This document shows, one piece after another, positions 5,784 to 13,424 of a DNA stretch of 37,386 bases. The DNA is taken from assembly GCA_050742415.1 (NCBI GenBank), contig JBOGIF010000222.1, positions 1-37,386 of the forward strand, read 5' to 3'. Position 1 is the first letter of the stretch. Every line of letters starts with the position of its first letter. The position numbers were made by a program, and so were the translations under genes. The DNA is from JBOGIF01 sp050742415 (lineage in GTDB: Bacteria; Actinomycetota; Acidimicrobiia; Acidimicrobiales; AC-14). The notes beneath the pieces are model-generated. The model did no database searches, had not been told where the DNA came from, and saw only the letters and a list, made by a program, of their open reading frames with translations.

Positions 5784-7358
5784 TTGGGACGGACAGTGCG
5801 TCGCACCGTGTCGCTCATCGCTGTCCTGGCGGTGTTCTTCGGCGCCTGTTCCGGGAGCGAATCCGACGGCGCGGCGGGCGGCCCGGCCGGGGGAACGGTG
5901 CGCATGGCCGCCGGCGAGGACCCGTGGCCGGCCGAGGGATCGGGGCCGCGCTCGACCACCTTCCTGTACCCGCTGAACATGGGCGTCTACGAGCCTTTGA
6001 TCCACCTCGGCTCCGACTACAGCCTCAAGCCCGGTCTGGCCGAGCGATGGGAGCTGGTCGACGGGGAGAAGACCTGGCGGTTCCACCTCCGCCACGGTGT
6101 GAAGTTCCACGACGGGCGGCCGTTCACGGCCGACGACGTGCTCTGGACGTGGACCCGCCAGGAGGAGGCCAGGAAGCTGACCACGGTCCTCGAGACGCTG
6201 GGCGACGGTTCCATCCGCAAGATCGACGACTTCACCGTCGACTTCACGCCCAAGGCGCCCAACCTCAGGCTCCCGGAGCAGATGCTGCACCCTCAGGGAG
6301 CGATCCTGCCGCAGGGGAACAACTTCGACTCGACCCCACCGGTGGGAACAGGCCCTTACAAGGTGGCCGAGTACCGCCAGGGCGAGAGCGCGACCTTCGA
6401 GCGGTTCGACGGATACTGGGGCACCAAAGCCAAAGTGGGCCGCCTCGAGGTGAAGTTCATGGCCGACCCTCGATCCCGTGTGAAGACGCTCCAGTCCGGT
6501 GAGACGGACTTCGTCTTCGACGTTCCGGCTGCCGACATTGCCGCCCTCGGGCGCGACCGGCGGTTCCGGCTGGTGCGTTCCCAGCCCGGTCGCACCCACG
6601 TGATCTACGTGAACAAGACCGGCGTGGCTCCCTACGACCTGGGCGCCGACCCCTCGGTGCGCCGCGCCGTCTCCCTGGCGATCGACCGCAAGGCCTACGT
6701 GGACCGGGTCTTCGCCGGCAACGCCGAGCCAGGACGCTGGATGGCGCCCAGGGCCGTGCTCGGCGCCTCGGCCGACCTGGTGGCGCCCGTGGGTGGCGAC
6801 CCCGCGGCTGCCCGGCAGGAGCTCGACGGAGCTGGGTGGGTCCCGGGGCCCGACGGCGTCCGGGCCAAGGGCGACCGCCGGCTCGCGCTCACCATCGTGG
6901 GCTGGGCCGAGGTTCCGACCGCCGCCTACGACCTGATCAAGGAGCAGCTCGCCCAGGTGGGCATCGCCCTCACGGTCAACGCCGCCCCCGACCAGGCGAC
7001 GTTCCGCGGCTTCTACCGGGACACCGAGTTCGACCTGGACCTGGAGGTACCGAGCCAGAACGACGCCAACCCCGCGTTCCTACCGGTCCTGAGGATGTAC
7101 TCGCGCAGCGACGGTGCCAACCGCTTCGCACCGGGGGGCGACTTCGACGTCAAGGCCCAGAGCGCGGCGGGGGCCAAGACGCGTGAGGAGGTGCAGCGGA
7201 CGGCAGCCGAGATGATGCGGATCCTGGTCGACGACCAGCACATCGTCGTCCCGCTGGCGGGCGTCCCCCGGATCTACGCCATGACCAACGACGTCAACCT
7301 CGCCAACCCGCATCCTTCCCAGGCCAGCCAGAGCTGGTCGGGCCTGAGCAAGAGCTAG
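5784..7358 (+). CDS. Peptide ABC transporter substrate-binding lipoprotein (SBP family 5)
   Basis: A 524-residue extracytoplasmic binding protein of the DppA/OppA family. TTG 5784 is chosen because GAGGGGGGA lies nine bases upstream. The start gives a signal peptide (GRTVRRTVSLIAVLAVFF) with lipobox FGAC and Cys22 as the lipidation site. Family hallmarks include LAERWELVDGEKTWRF, LRHGVKFHDGRPFTADDV and the GTGPYKV motif. It most likely feeds the divergent DppD/DppF ATPases, with permeases supplied from elsewhere. The ligand class (peptide, nickel, other) cannot be decided. The gene ends 12 bases before the convergent protease gene. Confidence 0.9.
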   Translation: MGRTVRRTVSLIAVLAVFFGACSGSESDGAAGGPAGGTVRMAAGEDPWPAEGSGPRSTTFLYPLNMGVYEPLIHLGSDYSLKPGLAERWELVDGEKTWRFHLRHGVKFHDGRPFTADDVLWTWTRQEEARKLTTVLETLGDGSIRKIDDFTVDFTPKAPNLRLPEQMLHPQGAILPQGNNFDSTPPVGTGPYKVAEYRQGESATFERFDGYWGTKAKVGRLEVKFMADPRSRVKTLQSGETDFVFDVPAADIAALGRDRRFRLVRSQPGRTHVIYVNKTGVAPYDLGADPSVRRAVSLAIDRKAYVDRVFAGNAEPGRWMAPRAVLGASADLVAPVGGDPAAARQELDGAGWVPGPDGVRAKGDRRLALTIVGWAEVPTAAYDLIKEQLAQVGIALTVNAAPDQATFRGFYRDTEFDLDLEVPSQNDANPAFLPVLRMYSRSDGANRFAPGGDFDVKAQSAAGAKTREEVQRTAAEMMRILVDDQHIVVPLAGVPRIYAMTNDVNLANPHPSQASQSWSGLSKS

Positions 7359-7362
7359 GCCC
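7340..7362. terminator. Hairpin at the convergent SBP/protease junction
   Basis: GGGCCT (7340-7345) and AGGCCC (7357-7362) form a 6-bp stem with an 11-base loop spanning the SBP stop codon. There is no U tract. It is symmetrical, so it could serve both converging genes. Confidence 0.4.
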
Positions 7363-7370
7363 TCGCAGAA

Positions 7371-8189
7371 CTAGAGCCGGGGCGCCGTCTGGAGCTCGTA
7401 GCGCACGCCGGTCACCTCGGTGGCGCGCTGCAGCTGAGGGCCCAGCCGGGTGCTGAAGACCACACCGGTTGCCACCAGGCCGAGGAGGGCCGGGCCTGTG
7501 GCCACGACCACTCCCGCGGCCCGCCCGTCATCGGTCAGCAGGGGGCCGCCGGAGTCGCCGGGAGCGGCCAGGCCCGCGCCCAGGACCTGGTCGGGATTGG
7601 CCTCGAGGGCCAGCTGCGAGCGAGCCGGGATGATGGCGCCGAAGAGCCGGCCCTGGCCGAACTGGTGCAGGCTGCCGAGAGGCTGAACCGGGCCGTTGTC
7701 GAGGCCGGTGGGACCGCCGAAGAAGCACACCTGGGGGTTGGCTTGGACTCCGTCGATCAGCCGGATCAGCGAGAAGTCGCGCCGTCCGTCCTGGACTGCG
7801 TAGGCGAACCGGCCGATCGGGTTCTTGTTGACGTCAGCGGCGGGGGGACCCTCGCCGGGTCCCCACGCAATCTCCTTGGTGGGGGTGCCTTGGAGAACGC
7901 AGTGGCCGGCCGTTCCCATGTACGTGAACCCGTCGGAGCCCTTGAACATGAAGTTCAGCGAGCACAGACCGAGAGGAGTCCGCACCGGAGATCCGGGCCG
8001 GACGCTGGGACAGGCACCGATCAGGCCGAGAGGAAGATCGAGGGGCCCGGCAACTGGTTGCAGACCCAGGTTGCAGCCGGAGGTGGGAGCGGGGCTCGGG
8101 CTGGCGGTGGCGGAAGTGGCCGGTGCCAGGCCCACCAGGCCGAGAGTGGAGAGGGCCAGGATGAGGACGAGAGCACGGCGTAAGGGCAT
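7371..8189 (-). CDS. Secreted trypsin-like serine protease
   Basis: A 272-residue chymotrypsin-fold protease. The N-terminus MPLRRALVLILALSTLGLVG is a Sec signal peptide, followed by a Pro/Ser/Thr-rich stretch. The catalytic triad is visible: His96 in GTAGHCV, Asp138 in RRDFSLIRL and Ser213 in APGDSGGPLL. Four cysteines (60, 76, 97, 155) could form disulfides. ATG 8189 is preferred over GTG 8198 because the minus-strand TACGGT -10 box covers that GTG and lies seven bases before the ATG. There is no membrane anchor at the C-terminus, so it is probably released. Substrate unknown. Confidence 0.88.
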   Translation of the reverse strand: MPLRRALVLILALSTLGLVGLAPATSATASPSPAPTSGCNLGLQPVAGPLDLPLGLIGACPSVRPGSPVRTPLGLCSLNFMFKGSDGFTYMGTAGHCVLQGTPTKEIAWGPGEGPPAADVNKNPIGRFAYAVQDGRRDFSLIRLIDGVQANPQVCFFGGPTGLDNGPVQPLGSLHQFGQGRLFGAIIPARSQLALEANPDQVLGAGLAAPGDSGGPLLTDDGRAAGVVVATGPALLGLVATGVVFSTRLGPQLQRATEVTGVRYELQTAPRL

Positions 8190-8196
8190 CCAACTC

Positions 8197-8202
8197 ACCG
8201 TA
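8197..8202 (-). promoter_or_regulatory. -10 box of the protease gene (leaderless)
   Basis: Minus-strand TACGGT followed by seven bases and ATG 8189. Confidence 0.5.
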
Positions 8203-8260
8203 GCCCCGCCACCACTCGCTGTGAACGGCGCCCCGTAAAGGCGCCAGCGCCCTGCGGGAG

Positions 8261-9427
8261 CTACGCCCGCGGGTGGGGCATGCAGAGCTCGTCGTACTCG
8301 GCAATGACGATCTCGCCAGCGTCGGGACCGCAGGCCGGGCAGGCTGGGTCGCGGTTGACCTTGAAGGTGCGGAAGCTCTCCTCCAGGGCGTCGTAGGCCA
8401 GCAGGCGCCCGACCAGCGGCTCGCCGAGGCCGAGGATCACCTTGAGCGCCTCCATGGCCTGGATCGACCCCACGATGCCGGGGAGCACGCCCAGCACGCC
8501 GGCCTCGGAGCACGACGGGGCCAGCTCCGGCGGAGGCGGCTCCGGGATCAGGCACCGGTAGCACGGCCCCTCGTAAGGGGCGAACACAGTGGCCTGGCCC
8601 TCGAAGCGGAAGATCGACCCGTGGACCACCGGGATGCGCTTCACCAGCGCGGCGTCGTTGACGAGGTAGCGGGTGGGGAAGTTGTCGGTGCCGTCGACGA
8701 TCACGTCGTACCCGTCGATCACGTCGAGCACGTTGTCGGCGCCCAGGCGCACGTCGTAGGTCACGACGTCCACGTCGGGGTTGAGCGCGACGAGGGTCTT
8801 CTTGGCCGAGTCGACCTTGCGCTCGCCCACACGGTCGAGGTTGTGCAGTATCTGGCGCTGCAGGTTCGACTCGTCGACCACGTCCATGTCGACGATGCCG
8901 ATGGTGCCCACGCCGGCAGCCGCCAGGTACAGGGCGGCGGGTGATCCGAGGCCGCCGGCACCCAGCAGCAGCACCTTGGAGTCGAGCAGCTTCTGCTGGC
9001 CGGCCTCGCCCACCTCGGGCAGCAGCAGGTGGCGCTGGTAGCGGTTGCGCTGGTCGGCGCTGAGGGTCCGGGGCGTGGACCATTCCCGGCCCTCGTCCTT
9101 CCAGCGGTTGAACCCGCCGGCCATCGAGGAGACGTCGGTATAGCCCAGCTCGCCGAGGGTCTTGGCCGCGAACGCGGAGCGGGTGCCGCCGGCGCAGTAG
9201 ACCACGATGGGCGCGGCCCGGTCGGCGAGCCTGGACTCCACCTGCGACTCCAGGAAGCCACGCGGGATGTGCACCGCCTTGGGGAGCGCCCCCTGCTCGT
9301 ACTCGTCGGCCTCCCGCACGTCGAGGACGACCGTTCCCGGTCGCTCGATGGCGCTGGCGGCGGTGGCGGTGTCGACCTCGCTGATGGCAGCTTTGGCGTC
9401 GGCCAACAGCTCTCGGAATGTGGGCAT
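8261..9427 (-). CDS. Rhodanese-ThiF/MoeB fusion: sulfur-carrier adenylyltransferase/sulfurtransferase
   Basis: A 388-residue protein from ATG 9427, with a GGAGGA ribosome binding site upstream. Residues 1-115 are a rhodanese domain with active loop CAGGTRS (Cys78). Residues 125-388 are a ThiF/MoeB E1-like adenylyltransferase. It has the nucleotide loop GAGGLGS (156-162), the acidic MDVVDESNLQRQ segment, TDNFPTRY, two CxxC pairs (CYRC and CPAC) for Zn, and a conserved Cys in PSCSEAGVLGVLPG. It would adenylate the C-terminal Gly of a ThiS/MoaD/CysO-type carrier and supply sulfur to make the thiocarboxylate. In MoeZ and MOCS3 the rhodanese domain is C-terminal; here the order is reversed. No carrier gene is next to it. 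ThiG/ThiH at 32.9 kb are possible users. Confidence 0.88.
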   Translation of the reverse strand: MPTFRELLADAKAAISEVDTATAASAIERPGTVVLDVREADEYEQGALPKAVHIPRGFLESQVESRLADRAAPIVVYCAGGTRSAFAAKTLGELGYTDVSSMAGGFNRWKDEGREWSTPRTLSADQRNRYQRHLLLPEVGEAGQQKLLDSKVLLLGAGGLGSPAALYLAAAGVGTIGIVDMDVVDESNLQRQILHNLDRVGERKVDSAKKTLVALNPDVDVVTYDVRLGADNVLDVIDGYDVIVDGTDNFPTRYLVNDAALVKRIPVVHGSIFRFEGQATVFAPYEGPCYRCLIPEPPPPELAPSCSEAGVLGVLPGIVGSIQAMEALKVILGLGEPLVGRLLAYDALEESFRTFKVNRDPACPACGPDAGEIVIAEYDELCMPHPRA

Positions 9428-9474
9428 CTCATGTCCTCCACATGGCGGCTGGCGCCGCTTCTGTACCGCTTGAA

Positions 9475-9480
9475 ACCCTA
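9475..9480 (-). promoter_or_regulatory. Candidate -10 box of the rhodanese-ThiF gene
   Basis: Minus-strand TAGGGT, about 47 bases before ATG 9427. This allows a short leader that includes the GGAGGA ribosome binding site. Confidence 0.35.
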
Positions 9481-9503
9481 CCGCGAAGGTCGACATTCCC
9501 GGT

Positions 9504-9558
9504 CGAACAGCGTTCGGGCGCTGCGGTCTTGACGGAGCTGGATGCAGTGAGAGATCAT
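9504..9558 (+). promoter_or_regulatory. Candidate operator dyad and promoter for the 220-aa gene
   Basis: CGAAC-AGC-GTTCG (9504-9516) is a perfect 5-bp dyad with a 3-base centre. It is followed by TTGACG (9529-9534) and, 18 bases on, GATCAT (9553-9558), a weak -35/-10 pair. The dyad resembles a LexA box but its centre is one base short of the actinobacterial consensus. It lies between two divergent genes and could act on either. Confidence 0.35.
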
Positions 9559-9622
9559 GGAATGACTTAAGAACACCCTCACTTCCTCCTCTCCTACCGT
9601 GCCGAATCCCTTTGGAGGACTC

Positions 9623-10285
9623 ATGAGCACGACGTCACTGCTTCCCGCTGGCTCCTCGCCCACCGACGACCAGTTACCCCCGACCCTCGCCGCCCTCGCC
9701 ATCCGCCCCTGGCCGGATGGCGTCATCGATGCCCTCGGCTTCGATCCCCGGTCGTCCTACGTCGAGCAGTTCTGGCTCGGGATCCTGGGCCCGTCTACAA
9801 CGTGGCTTCTGCGGCGGCTCGCCACCGGCCTCGATGCTGCACCCGACGGCTTCGAGCTCGACCTGGCGGCCACCGCCACCGCTCTCGGGCTGGGGAGCAA
9901 GGGTGGGCGGCACTCGCCGTTCATGCGCTCGCTGGCCCGCTGCTGCCAGTTCGACCTGGCCGAGTTCCATCCCGAGGGTGCCCTGCTGGTGCGCCGCAAG
10001 GTCCCGCCGCTCAACCGTCGGCAGGTGCAGAGGCTGCCCGAGGCGCTGCGTGCTGCGCACGAGGAATGGCAGCAGGCCCAGCTGGCCACGCCGGCGACCG
10101 AGCAGCTTCGCACCCGGTGCCGGCGGCTGGCGCTCAGCCTGTTCGAGCTGGGCGAGGACGTCGAGGCCACCGAGCGCCAGCTCCTGCGCTGGAAGTTCCA
10201 TCCCGTTCTGTGCCGGGAGTCGGCGGCGTGGGCCTCGGACCGCCACCGCCAGGCCCTCTCCACCGACGGCGACCAAAGGGTTTGA
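9623..10285 (+). CDS. Conserved-looking protein of unknown function (220 aa)
   Basis: Not recognised. ATG 9623 is chosen because GGAGGA lies just upstream (GGAGGACTC-ATG). The protein is soluble, without signal peptide or membrane segment. Residues about 55-110 (AATATALGLGSKGGRHSPF and following) alternate helix-forming and turn residues and could be a winged-helix-like module. The following part is Arg-rich (LLVRRKVPPLNRRQVQRLP) and the C-terminal third is helical and charged. A -35/-10-like pair and a dyad precede it. It is separated by 123 bases from the downstream aminotransferase-like gene on the same strand, so a shared transcript is possible. Confidence 0.7.
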   Translation: MSTTSLLPAGSSPTDDQLPPTLAALAIRPWPDGVIDALGFDPRSSYVEQFWLGILGPSTTWLLRRLATGLDAAPDGFELDLAATATALGLGSKGGRHSPFMRSLARCCQFDLAEFHPEGALLVRRKVPPLNRRQVQRLPEALRAAHEEWQQAQLATPATEQLRTRCRRLALSLFELGEDVEATERQLLRWKFHPVLCRESAAWASDRHRQALSTDGDQRV

Positions 10286-10296
10286 CTAGAGGTCCC

Positions 10297-10408
10297 GTGC
10301 CGGGATGCTGGCACCCCCTCGGAACATACCTGGCAGCACCAGTTACAGGAACGGGGCCGGCATGTCGAAATATGCCACCACGATCCACGTGGCAACGAGG
10401 GGGCACCG
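10297..10408 (+). promoter_or_regulatory. Structured leader before the aminotransferase-like gene
   Basis: Three small hairpins can form: GTGCC/GGCAC (10297-10314), GGCAT/ATGCC (10359-10376) and GCCAC/GTGGC (10374-10393). The last two share GCC at 10374-10376 and so exclude each other. CCCCCTC (10314-10320) is exactly complementary to the ribosome binding site GAGGGGG (10397-10403). This suggests control of translation by alternative pairing. No known riboswitch class is recognised. Confidence 0.35.
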
Positions 10409-11377
10409 ATGCAAGCACAGCCGACACGTCTGGCCGAGCGGCGGGTACGGCCGCCGGCCGGTCCCGGGCTCGACCTGAGCACCGGTCTGAACCGCTACGG
10501 TCCTCCCTCCGCCGTCCTCGAGGCGCTCCACTCGCTGTCGCCTGCCGATCTCCAGATCGGACCCCGTGAAGCCGGTGTCCTGCTCGAGGCGGCCTATTCG
10601 GAGGCGTTGCACGTCGACGCTTCCGAGCTCCTGGTCGGTCGGGGAGCCGACGGGTTTCTCCGGGCTCTGGCCCGGCGTGGTCCGGTCCCCGTGCAGGCGG
10701 GGTCAGGCACTGGGCTGTCGCTCGAACAGGTGGACGAGGCGATGGACGCCGCCGAGCTGGTGGTCGTCCCCAACCCCCACCCGTCGGGCAGCATTCTCGA
10801 CCCCGCCAGCCTCCACCGGGTCGCTGAGCGGCACCCCTTCTCCACCCTGATAGTCGACGAGACCTTCGTCGAGTTCCTCCCGGCGCCGTCCGCGTACAGC
10901 GTCGTCAGCGGCACGGCCGACAACGTTGTAGCCCTGCGATCGCCATCGCTGTTCGAAGGCATTGGCGCGGCGCGCACGGGTGTGGCGTGGGCTCGCGACA
11001 AGAGCCTTCTTCACCAGCTTTTCGGCCCCGACCAGGGCTCGTCCCTGTCCGGCCTCGACGTGGTCGTGACCGAGGCGGCGCTCTCGAGCGGAGACTGGAT
11101 GGCCGAGGTGCGGGGCCGGCTGGCAGCCGACGGTGCGTGGTTGTCCGAGGCACTGGCGCCGTTCGGCCGGGTGGTCGCCGCCTACCCGGGCCTGCCGTAC
11201 CGCTGTGTCGCGACCGGCGCGGCTGCGGCGCTGGCCGCCGGATTCGCCGGTCTCGGCGTGACCGTCGGTGTGGTGCCGGGCGGGCTGTGGGTGTCGGCTC
11301 CCCGCCAGGACGAGCGGGCGGCCTTCGCCGAGGCCGTCGCCGCGGTGGCGTCGCCCGCCTGGACGGTTGCGGGCTAG
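10409..11377 (+). CDS. Aminotransferase class I/II-fold protein lacking the PLP lysine
   Basis: A 322-residue protein related to HisC and threonine-phosphate decarboxylase (fold type I). Family landmarks remain: LDLSTGLNRYGPP near the N-terminus, VVPNPHPSGSILD (Asn122), LIVDETFVEF (Asp150) and the terminal Arg of the lysine motif. The motif itself reads LRSPSLFEGIGAARTG where relatives have R-S/T-L-S-K-x-F ... R-x-G, so Leu181 occupies the Schiff-base lysine position. The GxGxDE-like motif is also changed (GRGADGF), and the YP motif is lost. It is probably a pseudoenzyme or a diverged activity. Its stop is three bases from the convergent pepA stop. The GAGGGGG ribosome binding site fits ATG 10409. 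Confidence 0.8.
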   Translation: MQAQPTRLAERRVRPPAGPGLDLSTGLNRYGPPSAVLEALHSLSPADLQIGPREAGVLLEAAYSEALHVDASELLVGRGADGFLRALARRGPVPVQAGSGTGLSLEQVDEAMDAAELVVVPNPHPSGSILDPASLHRVAERHPFSTLIVDETFVEFLPAPSAYSVVSGTADNVVALRSPSLFEGIGAARTGVAWARDKSLLHQLFGPDQGSSLSGLDVVVTEAALSSGDWMAEVRGRLAADGAWLSEALAPFGRVVAAYPGLPYRCVATGAAAALAAGFAGLGVTVGVVPGGLWVSAPRQDERAAFAEAVAAVASPAWTVAG

Positions 11378-11379
11378 CG

Positions 11380-12870
11380 CTAGCGCGTCAGAGCTTCAGG
11401 CTGGCGGTCCGGCTTGCGGAACTTCTCGATTGCCTCGATCAGCGTCCGCACGCCGAAACCGGTGCCCCCCTTGGCGACGTAGCCCTCGGTGTCCTCGGCC
11501 CGGGCCGGCCCGGCGATGTCGAGGTGGGCCCACGGCACGTCGCCCACGAACTCCCGAAGGAACAGCCCGGCGGTGAGCGCCCCGCCGTAGCGGCCGGCTC
11601 CGATGTTCTTCACGTCGGCCACCTCGGAGTCGATCTGGCCGCGGTACTCGTCGGGAAGGGGAAGCGGCCATACCGACTCGCCGGCCCGGTCGGCGGCGCT
11701 GCGAACCTGCTCCACCCACCCGTCGTGGTTGCCCATGAGCCCGGCGATCTTTCGTCCGAGCGCCACCATGCAGGCGCCGGTGAGGGTGGCGACGTCGATG
11801 ATCGCGTCGACTCCGGCCTCCACTGCGAGGGAGAGGCCGTCGGCCAGCACGAGCCGCCCCTCGGCGTCGGTGTTGAGGACCTCGACGGTCTTGCCGTTGC
11901 GGATCTTGAGAACGTCGCCGGGCTTGACCGCCGAGCCGCCGGGCATGTTCTCGGTGGCGGGGATGATGGCGATCACCTTGGTCGTGATCCCCAGGGCTGG
12001 CAGGGCCGACATGGTGGCCAGCACGGCGGCCGCGCCCGACTTGTCAGTCTTCATCGTCTCCATGCCGTCGGCCGTCTTGATCGACAGGCCGCCGGAGTCG
12101 AAGGTGATGCCCTTGCCCACGAGGGCGACCGTTCCCTGCGCGCCGGGCGGGTCGTACACCAGCTCGATCAGCCGGGCCGGCTCGTTCGAGCCCTGGGCCA
12201 CCCCGGCCAGGCCGCCGAGGCCCTGGTTGACGATGGCGATCTCGTCCAGGACCGACAGCTTCAGACCCTCGGAGTCGGCCACCTCGCTGGCGACCTCGGC
12301 CAAGCGGCGGGGCGTCATGGCGCCGGCCGGCTCGTTGACCAGATCCCGGGCGAAGTTGACGGCCACCGCCACCCGGGCACCGCGGTCGATCCCGCGGCGG
12401 ACCTCGGACACGGGCGTGCCGACTATCGCCAGCGACTCGATCCGGCACGGCGAGGTGTCGGACTTGTAACGGCCGAACCGGTAGGCGGCCAGGGCTGCGC
12501 CTTCGGCCACGGCCTGGGCGGCGTCGGCCGGGGCGACACTCGGAGGCGCCGTTGCCAGCAGGGTGGTGGCGACCTTGGCGTCACGCCAGGCGGCTCGCAC
12601 CAGCGCGGCCGCCGCTTGCCGGAGCGAGTCGGCGGTCATGCGGCTCGGGTCGCCGACCCCGAGAGCCACCACCGCGGGCGAGCCGGCGGCCCTTGCGCCG
12701 GGCATCAGGTGAGCCTCGCCGACCTTGCCCTCGAATCCTCGACTGGCCAGGTACTCCCAGTCGATCCCGGCCGTCTCGCCTGTTGGCGGCGAGCTGACGC
12801 TGCGGCGAGGAACAGGAACGCCCAAGACCTCGGCCTCGGGAGGGATCGTCTCTGACGCGCTGAGGTCCAT
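11380..12870 (-). CDS. pepA: Leucyl aminopeptidase, M17 family
   Basis: A 496-residue cytosolic metalloaminopeptidase that removes N-terminal residues from peptides. The C-terminal catalytic domain shows VGKGITFDSGGLSIK (residues 251-265), the METMKTDKSGAAAV metal-binding stretch, and the M17 signature NTDAEGRL (333-340), which supplies two-metal ligands and the bicarbonate-binding Arg. The N-terminal macro-like domain (about 1-160) is more variable. ATG 12870 lies five bases after the adenosyltransferase stop, and its AAAGGAG ribosome binding site sits inside that gene's end. It is the last gene of the murF-adenosyltransferase-pepA operon. The stop lies in a 12-bp palindrome shared with the convergent gene. 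Confidence 0.95.
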   Translation of the reverse strand: MDLSASETIPPEAEVLGVPVPRRSVSSPPTGETAGIDWEYLASRGFEGKVGEAHLMPGARAAGSPAVVALGVGDPSRMTADSLRQAAAALVRAAWRDAKVATTLLATAPPSVAPADAAQAVAEGAALAAYRFGRYKSDTSPCRIESLAIVGTPVSEVRRGIDRGARVAVAVNFARDLVNEPAGAMTPRRLAEVASEVADSEGLKLSVLDEIAIVNQGLGGLAGVAQGSNEPARLIELVYDPPGAQGTVALVGKGITFDSGGLSIKTADGMETMKTDKSGAAAVLATMSALPALGITTKVIAIIPATENMPGGSAVKPGDVLKIRNGKTVEVLNTDAEGRLVLADGLSLAVEAGVDAIIDVATLTGACMVALGRKIAGLMGNHDGWVEQVRSAADRAGESVWPLPLPDEYRGQIDSEVADVKNIGAGRYGGALTAGLFLREFVGDVPWAHLDIAGPARAEDTEGYVAKGGTGFGVRTLIEAIEKFRKPDRQPEALTR

Positions 12871-12875
12871 AGGTA

Positions 12876-13424
12876 TCAGTAAGCTCCTTTCTCGGCCCGG
12901 GCCGGCAGGAATTCGCCCTCCTGCCACCGGGCCACTGTCCACAGCAGGTCGGACAGGCGGTTCAGGTAGGTGGTGGCCATCGAACCCTCGGTGGCGATGC
13001 CAAGAGCCGAGCGTTCCGCCCTCCGTACCACGGCGCGGGCCAGGTCCAACGCCGCCGACACCGGGTTCTGGCCGGGGACGACGAACTCATGGGGAGCCTG
13101 GAACCGGCTGCTCAGCTCGTCGATCCGGCGCTCGAGCGCCTCCACCATGGCCGGGGTGACGAGTGTCTCGCCGGCGACGAGCCGGTGGCGATTGCCGTCG
13201 GCAGTGGCCAGCTCGGCCATCACCACGTACAGCTCCCGCTCCAGGCTCACGAGCAGGTCGGCCAGCTCGCCGTCGGGGCCGGCGGCCGCCCGGGCCAGGC
13301 CGAGTGCCGCTTGCGCCTCGTCGGCGTCACCGGTGGCGACCGTCCTGGGAGAGTCCTTCGGCACCCGGCCGCCATAGAGCAGGCCAGTGGTGCCGTCGTC
13401 GCCGGTGCGGGTGTAGATCTTCAC
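12876..13424 (-). CDS. Cob(I)alamin adenosyltransferase, PduO type
   Basis: A 182-residue ATP:cob(I)alamin adenosyltransferase that makes adenosylcobalamin. The N-terminal nucleotide-binding motif KIYTRTGDDGTTGLLYGGR is diagnostic. Other conserved parts are GDADEAQAALG, the C-terminal PGQNPVSAALDLARAVVRRAER and LNRLSDLLWTVAR. The GTG start overlaps the murF stop (GTGA), so translation is probably coupled. Its presence implies B12-dependent enzymes; methylcobalamin-using metH is in this window, but an adenosylcobalamin user is not. Confidence 0.93.
   Translation of the reverse strand: MKIYTRTGDDGTTGLLYGGRVPKDSPRTVATGDADEAQAALGLARAAAGPDGELADLLVSLERELYVVMAELATADGNRHRLVAGETLVTPAMVEALERRIDELSSRFQAPHEFVVPGQNPVSAALDLARAVVRRAERSALGIATEGSMATTYLNRLSDLLWTVARWQEGEFLPARAEKGAY

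Noticed and set aside
9504..9516. LexA (SOS) box
   Set aside because: The half-sites CGAAC/GTTCG are separated by three bases instead of the four expected for the actinobacterial consensus; kept only as an unassigned dyad.
10987..12855. 622-codon plus-strand open frame antisense to pepA
   Set aside because: pepA has full M17 signatures on the other strand, and the long frame translates to Gly/His/Val-rich sequence without a family.
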